Program-made: the position numbers and the translations under genes
The notes under the pieces: generated by a model
Seen by the model: the letters and a program-made list of their open reading frames with translations, nothing else
Databases searched by the model: none
What the model was told of the DNA's origin: nothing
Part shown: one piece after another, positions 53,595-62,453 of the stretch
Layout: each line of letters starts with the position of its first letter
Position numbering within the stretch: position 1 is the first letter of the stretch
NCBI RefSeq assembly: GCF_014640815.1
Contig: NZ_BMHM01000003.1
Location: 124,001-188,000 of the forward strand
From: Vreelandella lutescens
Lineage (GTDB): Bacteria; Pseudomonadota; Gammaproteobacteria; Pseudomonadales; Halomonadaceae
DNA: 64,000 nucleotides
Direction of reading: 5' to 3'

Positions 53595-55286
53595 TTACAT
53601 CAATGGGTCAGTCACCCCGATGACATAAAACGCGATCATCGCGATAATGCCGGTGAATACCAAGTAGTAGATGGTTGGGAGAATCGTCTTACGAATCGTG
53701 GTCCCTTCACGGCCAAGCAGGCCGACGGTCGCGGATGCCGCAACAACGTTGTGAATCGCGATCATATTACCCGCCGCTGCACCTACTGCTTGCAGTGCGA
53801 TCATCATGGCCGTTGATAGCCCCAGGGTTTCAGCAATGCTGAACTGGAACTCCGCCAACATAAGGTTAGATACCGTGTTGGAGCCCGCAATAAAGGCACC
53901 CATCGCCCCGACGGCAGGCGCAAAGAACGGGTAGATGCCGCCCACACCGTTAGCGACTGCTTGCGCCATCATGACAGGCATCGAGACTAAGTCGGCACCG
54001 TTAACGCCAGAGTTAATCAGGATACGCACCATCGGCACAGTAAAGATCAGTACAAAGCCAGCGCCAAAGATGGTTTTGGTGGACTCAGATACCGCCGCAC
54101 TCATCTGACGTGGGTTCATCTTATGCAGGAAGTAAGTGATAAACACGACGGCCAGGATAATACCGCCCGGCAGGTAAAGCGGTTGAACACCGCCGCTAAC
54201 GCCCGTTTCACCGAAAATGTTGGCCCAGTTCAGGTTAATCGAGGTCAGAGCTACACGTAGCGGCTCAACGGTGCGTGAAGCTACTAAGAACAGCGCCAGT
54301 AGCACGTAAGGTACCCAGCCTTTAAAGGTGGACATCGGTGCTTTACCGGCCACATCGTCCAGCTTGATTTGCAGGTTACCGATCCACTCATCTGGCCAAG
54401 AGGTCGATTCTGGGAAGTCCCAGGTATCTTTGGGCAGCAGGAAGCCTTTACGTGCAGCGGGCACCACAATCGCTAAGCCCACCATCGCGCCAATCATGGA
54501 CGGGAATTCCGGCCCAAGCAGCACACCCACCAGCATGTAAGGCACTACGAAGGCAATACCGGTAAAGATTGCGAAAGGCGCAATAGAGAGCCCTTCTTTC
54601 CAAGAGCGGTTGGCACCGAAGAAGCGCACCATCACCAGCACCAGAATCAGCGGCATTAAAATACCCACAATACCGTGAGTGATGGCGACAGAGCTGGTGA
54701 CCTGCTGGAAGAAGACGTCCCAGGTAGAGCCGTTCGCTTCTAGCTGCGCGGTAATGTCGGCACGGTTTACACCGCTACCTACACCGACCACGATCGGTGT
54801 GCCCACGGCGCCAAAAGATACCGGTGTGGACTGAATCATCATACCCACGACCACGGCAGCAAGAGCCGGGAAGCCAAGCGCTACCATCAGCGGAGCCGCA
54901 ACAGCAGCCGGTGTACCGAAACCGGACGCGCCCTCAATAAAGCAGCCAAACAGCCAGGCAACAATCAGCGCTTGTACACGGCGGTCAGGGCTAATGCCCG
55001 AAAAGCCGTTACGGATGGCGGTAATGCCTCCAGAGTGCTTAAGCGTATTAAGGAGCAAAATAGCGCCAAAGATAATCCACAGCAGGCCCGCGGTTTGAAT
55101 GAGGCCCTGCACAGTGGATGCCGCCACGCGGCTAAACGACATATCCCACGCGGTCAGGCCGATAACGGCCGCCGTAAGGAAGACAATCGGCATCGCTATT
55201 TTAGCCGGGATTTTAAAGCCTATGAGCAAAATCCCAGCCAGTAACAGCGGCAGAAATGCCAGAAGAGCAAGTATGTTTTCATTCAT
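53595..55286 (-). CDS. lctP: LctP-family lactate/glycolate permease
   Basis: 563 residues, about 13 helices, LctP/GlcA family: [53 protein letters not shown] in sequence near 89-140. It cotransports lactate or glycolate with protons. Either substrate would suit this neighbourhood, as glcDEF and the 2-hydroxyacid dehydrogenase oxidise such acids. It is convergent with the catabolic operon and divergent from the first glutathione transferase gene. Confidence 0.92.
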   Translation of the reverse strand: MNENILALLAFLPLLLAGILLIGFKIPAKIAMPIVFLTAAVIGLTAWDMSFSRVAASTVQGLIQTAGLLWIIFGAILLLNTLKHSGGITAIRNGFSGISPDRRVQALIVAWLFGCFIEGASGFGTPAAVAAPLMVALGFPALAAVVVGMMIQSTPVSFGAVGTPIVVGVGSGVNRADITAQLEANGSTWDVFFQQVTSSVAITHGIVGILMPLILVLVMVRFFGANRSWKEGLSIAPFAIFTGIAFVVPYMLVGVLLGPEFPSMIGAMVGLAIVVPAARKGFLLPKDTWDFPESTSWPDEWIGNLQIKLDDVAGKAPMSTFKGWVPYVLLALFLVASRTVEPLRVALTSINLNWANIFGETGVSGGVQPLYLPGGIILAVVFITYFLHKMNPRQMSAAVSESTKTIFGAGFVLIFTVPMVRILINSGVNGADLVSMPVMMAQAVANGVGGIYPFFAPAVGAMGAFIAGSNTVSNLMLAEFQFSIAETLGLSTAMMIALQAVGAAAGNMIAIHNVVAASATVGLLGREGTTIRKTILPTIYYLVFTGIIAMIAFYVIGVTDPLM

Positions 55287-55694
55287 GGGAGGAACGGCCC
55301 CTTGTTATTGATTTGGTGTGCTCCGCAGTCGCCAACTTGTCATTTCAATCATAGTTGGGTCAGCGTGAAAGATACGGTTAGGCGGGCAGAATGACTACAT
55401 TGGAAAATTGGTCTTACCAGTGGCGTGGGGCGAATTGGCTTGTAAACTAAGCGGTCGTTTTAATTTAACATATTGTTTTTTAGAGACTTTGAACTTTTCG
55501 TGAGTACGCTTGCTTCACAACGCCCATTAGACTAATAGACAGTGCAGTTGGCCTTAGAAAGAGCGGTGCAGATCTAAATGTCCCATGTCCTCTTTGCATG
55601 GCTTAATGGCACAGGCGGGATTCGGTACTTGCGTCACTTACTACTTCGACTCAATGTAATAGCGAGTTCAACTCGATGAAAGGAGTACGATCAG
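55287..55694. other. 408-base divergent gap (lctP-like / glutathione transferase)
   Basis: No credible gene. The region contains AT-rich stretches near 55450-55490 (TTTTAATTTAACATATTG) suited to promoters, but I cannot name a -35/-10 pair with confidence. Confidence 0.5.
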
Positions 55695-56387
55695 ATGGCA
55701 ATAACACTTTATGACCTGTGTGGCCGCGATGAGCGCCTACGTTTTTCACCTTACTGTTGGCGCGTGCGGATGGCACTGGCCCATAAAGGGCTTGAGTGCA
55801 CGACCGTGGCGTGGCGCTTCCAGGAAAAAGACGTGCTCGCATTTGCCGACTACGACAAAGTGCCCGTACTCACTGATGGTGACACGGTGGTGACCGATAG
55901 CTTCGATATCATGTGCTATCTGGATCGCGCCTACCCGGCTGCACCGGTGGTAGGTGAAGGGGTGAGCTTTCAGCGCCTAATGCTGTTTAAACAACTGGTA
56001 GAACGCAGCATTACGCCTGCACTGTTTAAAATCGTCGCATTAGATCTGTTAGCTGCAATTCATCCGGATGATCGTGATTACTTCCGTAAAACCCGTGAAG
56101 CGCGCTTTGGCGCGACGTTGGAGGCTGTTAATAACCCTGAGCAGGGGCGGCAGCTACTGAAGCAGGCGCTGGTGCCGGTAAGTGCTCAATTGAAAGAGAG
56201 CCCGTTTTTGGATGGGAATGCCCCAGGCGGTGCCGATTACCTACTGTTTGGCAGCATGATGTGGGCCTACACCGTTTCGACTGAGACACTGGTGGATGAA
56301 AAGGACCCCGTCGCTGCGTGGTTTAAGCGTATGCTAGAAGTGCACGATTCAGTGGCAGGCAAGGCCCTGACTGTTCGTGATCTATAA
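55695..56387 (+). CDS. Glutathione S-transferase family protein (beta-etherase-like N-terminus)
   Basis: 230 residues. The thioredoxin-like N-terminal domain begins ITLYDLCGRDERLRFSPYCWRVRMALAHKG, with FSPYCWR as the likely glutathione-activating site and DKVPVLTDGDTVVTDS as the cis-Pro region (all in sequence). The pattern resembles the LigE-type beta-etherase and other non-classical GSTs. ATG 55695 follows AAAGGAG. Substrate unknown. Confidence 0.85.
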   Translation: MAITLYDLCGRDERLRFSPYCWRVRMALAHKGLECTTVAWRFQEKDVLAFADYDKVPVLTDGDTVVTDSFDIMCYLDRAYPAAPVVGEGVSFQRLMLFKQLVERSITPALFKIVALDLLAAIHPDDRDYFRKTREARFGATLEAVNNPEQGRQLLKQALVPVSAQLKESPFLDGNAPGGADYLLFGSMMWAYTVSTETLVDEKDPVAAWFKRMLEVHDSVAGKALTVRDL

Positions 56388-56427
56388 TAGTGAAGGCGGC
56401 CACAAGCCGCCGACTACCCACAGGCAA

Positions 56428-56453
56428 ACACAAACGGCCTAGGCCGTTTGTGT
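56428..56453. repeat. Perfect 26-bp palindrome just before yfcG
   Basis: Arm ACACAAACGGCCT at 56428-56440 with its exact complement at 56441-56453. The ribosome-binding site of yfcG begins three bases later. A smaller hairpin (GGCGGC, CACAA, GCCGCC) lies at 56395-56411. Confidence 0.85.
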
Positions 56454-56467
56454 GAAAGGAGATGGCG

Positions 56468-57157
56468 ATGATTGACCTGTATTACTGGACAACCCCGAAC
56501 GGCCACAAAATCTCCATCATGCTTGAAGAGGCAAAGCTGGCTTACCGCATCAAGCCGATTAATATTGGCCGCGGCGAGCAGTTTGACCCTGAGTTTCTGA
56601 CGATTGCACCCAATAACCGCATTCCCGCCATTGTTGACCACGCCCCTAAAGATGGCGGCCAACCCATGTCGCTGTTCGAGTCAGGCGCTATTTTAGAATA
56701 TCTCGCCGATAAAACCGGCCAGTTTCTGCCGGTAGAAGGGCGCGAGCGCTACGTGGTGTTGCAGTGGCTTCACTGGCAAATGGGCGGCCTTGGCCCTATG
56801 GCAGGGCAGAACCATCACTTCTGCCACTATGCGCCGAACAAAATTGAGTACGCCATCGAACGCTATGTGCGTGAAACGAATCGGCTTTATAGCGTGTTGG
56901 ATCAGCGTCTTTCCCAACAGCATTATGTAGGCGGTGACCGCTACTCGATTGCCGATATGGCGATCTATCCCTGGATAGTACCCTGGGAGAAACAGCGCCA
57001 AACTCTGGAAGAGTTCCCTGACCTTGAACGCTGGTTTGAAGAGGTGTCGCAACGCCCGGCAGTGCGTAAAGCCTACGCAATAGTGGAAGACATTAATCCG
57101 CAGGCAGGTGTCACGATGGATGCTGAGGCGCGTAAGCATCTGTTTGGCAACCGTTAA
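56468..57157 (+). CDS. yfcG: Nu-class glutathione transferase, YfcG-like disulfide reductase
   Basis: 229 residues closely matching E. coli YfcG: MIDLYYWTTPNGHKISIMLEEAKL, FDPEFLTIAPNNRIPAIVDH, SLFESGAILEYLADKTGQFLP, and WQMGGLGPMAGQNHHF (all in sequence). YfcG has glutathione-dependent disulfide-bond oxidoreductase activity. I chose the second ATG at 56468 because AAGGAG at 56456-56461 abuts the first ATG (56462) but is six bases from the second, and YfcG itself begins MIDLY. Confidence 0.93.
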   Translation: MIDLYYWTTPNGHKISIMLEEAKLAYRIKPINIGRGEQFDPEFLTIAPNNRIPAIVDHAPKDGGQPMSLFESGAILEYLADKTGQFLPVEGRERYVVLQWLHWQMGGLGPMAGQNHHFCHYAPNKIEYAIERYVRETNRLYSVLDQRLSQQHYVGGDRYSIADMAIYPWIVPWEKQRQTLEEFPDLERWFEEVSQRPAVRKAYAIVEDINPQAGVTMDAEARKHLFGNR

Positions 57158-57200
57158 TAAAACGGCCTTTTCAAGCGTGTGAGTGAGCGGCAGCTTGGCA

Positions 57201-57231
57201 AGCGCAGCATGATAAAAAATCATGTTGCGCT
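57201..57231. repeat. 13-bp stem hairpin between yfcG and the phasin gene
   Basis: AGCGCAGCATGAT (57201-57213) pairs with ATCATGTTGCGCT (57219-57231), one G-U pair, loop AAAAA. There is no T-run directly after it. It may end yfcG transcripts or lie in the phasin leader. Confidence 0.6.
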
Positions 57232-57334
57232 GCACAAAAAGCACTGCTAGCTTTGTGGGTAGCAACGGCAAACGCCCACTATCGGCCTGCCTCAACGCAA
57301 GCCGAATCGCTAGCTCACTCAAGGAGATTACGTG

Positions 57335-57691
57335 ATGAACAAGGCCGCAGAGAAAACCAGCCAGCAGTTTGAGTCAGTGTTTGTATCCCCCATGCGTTCT
57401 TACACGCTGGCGGCACTGAACTACTACGAGCAGCTGGTAGGCGCGCAAATGGACGCTGCACGCGCTTACTCGGACATGACCATTGCACAAGCACGCACAT
57501 GGTTAGACGTGAAAGACGCGGACAGCTTCAAAAAAGCGATGGAAAGCCAGCAAAAAACCGCTACTGACCTGATGGAGCGCATGAAAGGCGACTCTGAAAA
57601 AGTGACCTCTATCAGCCAAAGCTTTATGCAAGACAGCCAGAAAATGGCTGAAGAAACCACCAAGAAAGCGGTTGAGACTGCCAAGCAGTAA
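57335..57691 (+). CDS. Phasin family protein
   Basis: 118 residues, alpha-helical and amphipathic, Phasin_2-like: MRSYTLAALNYYEQLVGAQMDAARAYSDMTIAQAR and KMAEETTKKAVETAKQ in sequence. Phasins coat polyhydroxyalkanoate granules. The ATG at 57335 has AAGGAG at 57321-57326; a GTG one codon earlier is also possible. It stands alone between hairpins, far from any pha synthase in this window. Confidence 0.88.
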   Translation: MNKAAEKTSQQFESVFVSPMRSYTLAALNYYEQLVGAQMDAARAYSDMTIAQARTWLDVKDADSFKKAMESQQKTATDLMERMKGDSEKVTSISQSFMQDSQKMAEETTKKAVETAKQ

Positions 57692-57712
57692 TCACCCCGC
57701 TTAATTGAAAGG

Positions 57713-57752
57713 ATGCCGCGCCCTGGATAGCTCCAAGGCGCGGCATTTTTTT
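57713..57752 (+). terminator. Terminator after the phasin gene
   Basis: ATGCCGCGCC (57713-57722) pairs with GGCGCGGCAT (57737-57746), then TTTTTT. Confidence 0.92.
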
Positions 57753-57776
57753 GCGTGCTTTTTGATTAGGCAGGCG

Positions 57777-58331
57777 TCATCGCGGTGATCGCGATGCCTC
57801 GCCAGCGCGTGCTCGGAGCCGAAAGCGCGCTATGCGAATAATTTGCTGAATGGCGGTTTCACGCTCTTCTGCCAAGCCGTTCTCCAAGCGCTTTTCAAAC
57901 GCCGCGAGAATGTCGTAACGGTCCAGCCCTTTCACGGCAATCACAAAGGGAAAGCCAAATGTCTCTTTATAAGCGGCGTTCAACCGCTCGAAGCGAGCAA
58001 ACTCCTCAGGTGAGCACTGGTCGAGCCCCGCGCCTGCCTGCTCGCTGGTGGAGTCGTGGGTCAACTCTCCCGCCAGCGCTGCCTTGCCTGCTAAATCGGG
58101 GTGGGCCTTAATAACGGCAATTTGCTGCTCGGGCGTGGCCTGCTGCAGCATCAGGCCCATCAGTTCAGCCAGTGCATCAGGTGCATCATGCGTTTGACTC
58201 AAGCCATGTTGCCAAGCGGCTTTAGCTACCCAGGGGGAGTGCTCATACACATCGCCATAGTGGGCAACGAAGGCTTCCAGGCTGCACTGGCTGGGGGCAG
58301 GGGATAACGTGAGTGGGGTAGCGGTCGACAC
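57777..58331 (-). CDS. uraD: OHCU decarboxylase
   Basis: 184 residues. 2-Oxo-4-hydroxy-4-carboxy-5-ureidoimidazoline decarboxylase makes (S)-allantoin in urate breakdown. The catalytic block KAHPDLAGK holds the His; LNAAYKETFGFPFVIAVKG and FEKRLENGLAEERETAIQQI are the other signatures. The GTG at 58331 follows GGAGAG at a good distance and gives the family's normal N-terminus; upstream TTG starts are not favoured. Divergent from uraH. Confidence 0.93.
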   Translation of the reverse strand: MSTATPLTLSPAPSQCSLEAFVAHYGDVYEHSPWVAKAAWQHGLSQTHDAPDALAELMGLMLQQATPEQQIAVIKAHPDLAGKAALAGELTHDSTSEQAGAGLDQCSPEEFARFERLNAAYKETFGFPFVIAVKGLDRYDILAAFEKRLENGLAEERETAIQQIIRIARFRLRARAGEASRSPR

Positions 58332-58394
58332 AAAAACTCTCCAGGCGTGCGAAAAAGGAAATGCTGTATACAATAAATAGCATCAACGGTACTC

Positions 58395-58412
58395 TTTGAC
58401 CAATAGGTCAAA
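58395..58412. promoter_or_regulatory. Palindromic operator in the uraD-uraH gap
   Basis: TTTGACC (58395-58401) and GGTCAAA (58406-58412) are perfect inverted arms around AATA, midway in the divergent gap. A second palindrome, TGTATACA, lies at 58365-58372. The FCD regulator encoded at 60059 is the natural candidate binder. Confidence 0.55.
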
Positions 58413-58469
58413 CTCTACGCATCACCTCTATCCATAACACCAATAACCCCGCCAATGTAAGGAGTGACG

Positions 58470-58823
58470 ATGGGACGCTTAACTACCCACGTGCTGGATA
58501 CCGCCAAAGGGCAGCCCGGCCAAGGCATTACCATTGAAATCTTTCGGCTAGCGGGTGGCCACCGCGAGCACTTAGGCTCCACCGTCACCAACAGCGATGG
58601 CCGTTGTGATACGCCCCTGTTAGAAGGCGAGGCGCTCACACCCGGTGAGTATGAGTTAGTGTTCCACGCGGGGGACTATTTACGCCGTCAGGGTGTCGAA
58701 GCCGCCGAGCCACGCTTTTTAGACGTGATTCCGCTGCGCTTTGGCGTAGCCGATGCAAGCCAACACTACCACGTGCCGCTGCTGCTCTCGCCGTATGGCT
58801 ACTCGACCTATCGCGGTAGTTAA
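58470..58823 (+). CDS. uraH: 5-Hydroxyisourate hydrolase
   Basis: 117 residues of the transthyretin-like fold: [18 protein letters not shown] near the start and the C-terminal YRGS signature, with the catalytic residues of HIU hydrolase (His in THVLD and Arg in FRLAG...). It converts 5-hydroxyisourate to OHCU. ATG 58470 has AAGGAG at 58459-58464; a GTG at 58464 is too close to it. puuD follows after 11 bases. Confidence 0.95.
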   Translation: MGRLTTHVLDTAKGQPGQGITIEIFRLAGGHREHLGSTVTNSDGRCDTPLLEGEALTPGEYELVFHAGDYLRRQGVEAAEPRFLDVIPLRFGVADASQHYHVPLLLSPYGYSTYRGS

Positions 58824-58834
58824 GAGGGCGAATC

Positions 58835-60034
58835 ATGCAAGCGTACATCATTGAATTCGTAAACCTGCTGCTGCGCTGGCTGCACGTGATTGCGGCCATT
58901 GCCTGGATCGGCGAATCGATCTACTTCGTGATGCTGGATAACGGCCTGCGCACTCCCAAAGCCGCTGAAGATCGTGAGAAGGGGATCTTTGGCGAGATGT
59001 GGGCTGTGCATGGTGGCGGTTTCTATCATAACCAGAAATATGCCACGGCCCCGGCCAAGCTACCCAACGACCTGCACTGGTCGTTCTGGAAAGCCTACAC
59101 CACGTGGCTATCGGGTTTTGCGCTGTTCGTCATTCTCTACATGGTGAACCCCGGCTTCTACTTGGTGAACCCAGACAGCAATTGGGCCTGGGCGGCTAAC
59201 CTGACCGGTTGGCAGGCCAACCTGCTGGCGCTTGGGTTCCTGCTAGGCGGCTGGGTGGTTTACAACGAGCTATGTAAGCGCATCAGCCCCAACATGGAGC
59301 GCGATGGCCTGCTAAGCATTGCCGTGGCGGTGATGATGGTGGTGGTAGCCTACCTAAGCACCCAGATGTTTACCGGGCGGGCGGCCTTTTTGCTCACCGG
59401 CGCGGTGATGGCCACGGCCATGTCGGCCAACGTCTTCTTTTGGATCATTCCCGGCCAGCGGCGCATGGTGAAAGCCATGAAGGCAGGCGAGGCTCCCAAC
59501 CCGCTAGACGGCAAACGCGGCAAGCAGCGTTCGGTACATAACACCTACTTCACGCTGCCCGTGGTGTTGCTGATGGTGAGTAATCACTACTCCTTTATCT
59601 ACGCTCATGAGCTTTCTTGGGTGGTGATGGTGCTGTTTATCTTTGCCGGAGCGTTGATTCGTCAGTTCTTTGTGCTGATGCATGCCGGTAAAATTCAGCC
59701 TGCCTACCCGGCGGTAGGGGTTGGCCTGATTCTGCTCGCATTTTGGGTGGCAGCGCCTAGCCCACGTGCCGCCGTAGAAGGCGCTGGCGATGCGCCTACG
59801 CAAGCACAGGTCTCTGGGCTCATTGAGCAACACTGCACCCAGTGCCATGCCCGTAACCCTGCACACGCCGGTTTCTCTGCGCCGCCAGCAGGCTATGCCT
59901 TTGATAGCTGGGAGGATATTCTAGGCCACAAAGCGTCAATACAGCAGGTGGTGGCTAGCCGCTACATGCCGCTGGGTAATATCACCAACATGAGTGATGA
60001 AGAGCGCGATATCATAGCGGCCTGGGAGGAGTGA
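58835..60034 (+). CDS. puuD: Membrane urate oxidase PuuD with cytochrome c domain
   Basis: 399 residues: eight membrane helices in the urate-hydroxylase N-terminal domain, which begins EFVNLLLRWLHVIAAIAWIGESIYFVMLDNGL in sequence, then a periplasmic cytochrome c domain from about 330 with CTQCHARNPAH. Membrane PuuD oxidises urate to 5-hydroxyisourate and passes electrons toward the respiratory chain through the haem. Order uraH-puuD-regulator suits a urate operon. ATG at 58835. Confidence 0.94.
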   Translation: MQAYIIEFVNLLLRWLHVIAAIAWIGESIYFVMLDNGLRTPKAAEDREKGIFGEMWAVHGGGFYHNQKYATAPAKLPNDLHWSFWKAYTTWLSGFALFVILYMVNPGFYLVNPDSNWAWAANLTGWQANLLALGFLLGGWVVYNELCKRISPNMERDGLLSIAVAVMMVVVAYLSTQMFTGRAAFLLTGAVMATAMSANVFFWIIPGQRRMVKAMKAGEAPNPLDGKRGKQRSVHNTYFTLPVVLLMVSNHYSFIYAHELSWVVMVLFIFAGALIRQFFVLMHAGKIQPAYPAVGVGLILLAFWVAAPSPRAAVEGAGDAPTQAQVSGLIEQHCTQCHARNPAHAGFSAPPAGYAFDSWEDILGHKASIQQVVASRYMPLGNITNMSDEERDIIAAWEE

Positions 60035-60058
60035 TCAGAGTCGCAGACAGGAGACACT

Positions 60059-60775
60059 ATGAGCGATGCGCAGACGGCGTTAAAACGACGGCCCACTGAC
60101 AAAGAGGGCGACGAGCGCCACGAAGCGATTTACCGGGCGGTCAGCGATGCCATTGTGGAGCAGCGCCTAAAGCCCGGCGCTCGGCTGCGTGAAGATGCGC
60201 TAGCGGAAGTATTTGGTATTAGCCGCACGGGGATTCGTAAAATTCTTCAGCGGTTGGCGCTTGAACAGCTTGTTACACTTACCCCGCGCCGTGGGGCCAG
60301 CGTAACGCGACCCACCGCCGAGGAAGCCAAAGACGTGTTCGATGCCCGCCAACTGATCGAGTGCGGCCTCATGCCCGATGTTGCCAGGCGAATGAACGCC
60401 GCCGCGGCAGCGGAGCTTCGCGAGATGGCCCGCCAAGAGCGCCAAGCCCTGCGCAGCGGCCAGCAGAGCGTGGCCATTCGCCTCTCGGCAGATTTTCACG
60501 TGCGCTTAGCCCAACTCTCCGGCAACGCCACCCTGGCGGAATTTGTTGAACGCCTCTGCTCACGTTCATCGCTGATCCTCGCTGTCTATGGCCATCGCGG
60601 CCACTTAGGCTGCGAATCTCACGACCACGACGACCTGATTGGCTATCTTGAAACCGGCAACGGCGAGCGTGCCAAAGCCTTTATGAGCCGCCACCTCAAA
60701 GCCATCGAAGCCTCGCTCTCCATGGTCGAAGAGGAAGAGAACGTACCGGATCTGCAGCAGATTTTTGGTGTTTAG
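60059..60775 (+). CDS. GntR/FCD-family regulator of the urate cluster
   Basis: 238 residues. The winged HTH spans about 18-85 (LREDALAEVFGISRTGIRKILQRLALEQLVTLTPRRGASV in sequence); the FCD domain has FDARQLIECGLMPDVARRM and a metal-site pattern (ADFHVRLAQLSGN, HDHDDLIGYL). It follows puuD by 24 bases and is probably part of the same transcript, autoregulated. Ligand is likely a urate-pathway intermediate; that is inference. Confidence 0.9.
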   Translation: MSDAQTALKRRPTDKEGDERHEAIYRAVSDAIVEQRLKPGARLREDALAEVFGISRTGIRKILQRLALEQLVTLTPRRGASVTRPTAEEAKDVFDARQLIECGLMPDVARRMNAAAAAELREMARQERQALRSGQQSVAIRLSADFHVRLAQLSGNATLAEFVERLCSRSSLILAVYGHRGHLGCESHDHDDLIGYLETGNGERAKAFMSRHLKAIEASLSMVEEEENVPDLQQIFGV

Positions 60776-60840
60776 CGACGACGTAGCTCTGCTCCACTGT
60801 GATGACAGCTAGGCCGCTTTTCGAGACTCCCGACTAACGT

Positions 60841-60874
60841 AAAACGCCACCGGAGCTTATCCAGTGGCGTTTTT
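60841..60874. terminator. Bidirectional terminator after the urate cluster
   Basis: AAAACGCCAC (60841-60850) pairs with GTGGCGTTTT (60864-60873), with further pairing inside the loop. Good A and T runs on both sides; it lies between convergent genes. Confidence 0.85.
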
Positions 60875-60915
60875 AGTGGTTATCTATGTTGTGCAGTGAG
60901 TCATCACTACATGGC

Positions 60916-62388
60916 TTAGTGCGTTTTCTGCTCAGCCATCACAGTCGCTGCCTTAAACCGCTTCATAAGACCATAATAGAAAACCCCACCTAGAGCGGCA
61001 CCAATCATCCAACCAAAACCACCAAGGGCTGAAAGTGCAGGGACTAATACGGTAGAGAGCGAGAACATCGCCGCCACGCCAAAGGCGATAAGGGCGCGGG
61101 TGTTCCAGCCGTTGACGTAGTAGTAGGCGCTGCTGGGGGCTGAGGAGAATAGCTCCTGCATATTGAGGTGCTGGCGTTTGATCAGGTAGTAGTCCACCAC
61201 GATGATGCCGTAGAACGGCGCGACGATAGCGCCCAACGCATTCACAAAGCCCGGCACGCCAATTTGGCTGATCACCGAGATCCACAGCGCACCCACGAAA
61301 AAGGCAATGACGGCGGTAATCAGGCCGCCCATTTTGAAGCTGATTTTGCTGGGGAACAGGTTGGCTAAGTCGTAGGCGGGGGGAATGAAGTTAGCAACGA
61401 GGTTGATACCCACCGTGGCGGCAAAGAAGGTGAGAGCAGCCACAATGGTCAGCGGCAGTGAATCGACGCGTTCCACGATATCCGCCGGGTTGGTGAGCGC
61501 TTCGCCAAACAGTACTAGCGTGCCTGCGGTAATAATCAGCGCAATAAACGAGAAGAACGCTACGTTCAAGGGCAGGCCCAGCAGGTTGCCCAGCTTCATC
61601 TGGCGCTCGGTTTTCACAAAACGGGTAAAGTCGCCGAAGTTGATCACCACTGCGGCGAAGTAGGCCACCATCGTACCCACAATGGCGAGAAACGCACCCA
61701 GGCCGCCCTGTTCACCGCTGCCGCTAAAGATGGTGCTAATGGCGGGGAGTAGCTCGCTACCGGCTTGTACCCATACCACAATCATCAACACCACCATCAC
61801 CACGTAGACCAGCGGGCCTGCCCAGTTTAGGAAGTGTTTAATGCGCTCGATGCCCTGCCAAAAAATCGCGATCTGAAACAGCCACACAATCACGAACGAC
61901 AGCCACGCCACCCCGGAAAGGCCAAGAAAGGTGCCGCCGTTGCCCACGCCAAACAGCGCGGTAATCAGCAGCGCCACGGCGGTGGAGGCGAAGTAGGTCT
62001 GCACGCCGTACCAAAAAATACCCACAATGGCGCGCAGCATGGCGGGCAGGTTGGCACCACGCACGCCCATGCTGGCGCGCACCATGACGGGGAAAGGTAT
62101 GCCGTATTTCACGCTGGGCTTACCGGTCAGGTTGACCAGAAACATCACGATCACCCCAGCTAAAATAATCGCGGCCATCACGGCCCAGCCGTTCAGGCCG
62201 TAGGTGAGAAACAGTGAGGCTGCCAGGGTATAGCCAAACAGGCTTTGAATGTCGTTAGACCAAACGTTAAAAATCTCAAAAGCACCCCAGGTGCGGTGCT
62301 CCGGTTTTAAAGGGGCGAGGTCTTCGTTATAGAGCGTTGGGTCAATCTGCTGAATATTTAGGTCGCTTTGGCTGGGTTGTTCATTCAT
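60916..62388 (-). CDS. NCS1-family nucleobase/allantoin permease
   Basis: 490 residues, 12 helices, NCS1 family: NVWSNDIQSLFGYTLAASLFLTYGLNG near 34-60 and GIPFPVMVRASMGVRGANLPAMLRAIVGIFWYG near 106-138, both in sequence. Related to Mhp1 and allantoin/hydantoin or purine permeases. The ATG at 62388 gives MNEQPSQSDLN; an extension to 62538 would overlap the upstream permease. It is downstream of, and in the same direction as, a second NCS1 gene with a hairpin between. Confidence 0.88.
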   Translation of the reverse strand: MNEQPSQSDLNIQQIDPTLYNEDLAPLKPEHRTWGAFEIFNVWSNDIQSLFGYTLAASLFLTYGLNGWAVMAAIILAGVIVMFLVNLTGKPSVKYGIPFPVMVRASMGVRGANLPAMLRAIVGIFWYGVQTYFASTAVALLITALFGVGNGGTFLGLSGVAWLSFVIVWLFQIAIFWQGIERIKHFLNWAGPLVYVVMVVLMIVVWVQAGSELLPAISTIFSGSGEQGGLGAFLAIVGTMVAYFAAVVINFGDFTRFVKTERQMKLGNLLGLPLNVAFFSFIALIITAGTLVLFGEALTNPADIVERVDSLPLTIVAALTFFAATVGINLVANFIPPAYDLANLFPSKISFKMGGLITAVIAFFVGALWISVISQIGVPGFVNALGAIVAPFYGIIVVDYYLIKRQHLNMQELFSSAPSSAYYYVNGWNTRALIAFGVAAMFSLSTVLVPALSALGGFGWMIGAALGGVFYYGLMKRFKAATVMAEQKTH

Positions 62389-62414
62389 TGCAAGGCTCGT
62401 TATCCGGAAATGGT

Positions 62415-62440
62415 CGCCTGCCACACGAAGGTGGCAGGCG
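62415..62440 (-). terminator. Hairpin between the two NCS1 genes
   Basis: CGCCTGCCAC (62415-62424) pairs perfectly with GTGGCAGGCG (62431-62440), loop ACGAAG. On the minus strand it is followed by ACCATTTCC; it could attenuate or partly terminate read-through to the downstream permease. Confidence 0.6.
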
Positions 62441-62453
62441 CGGGCAGGGCGGG

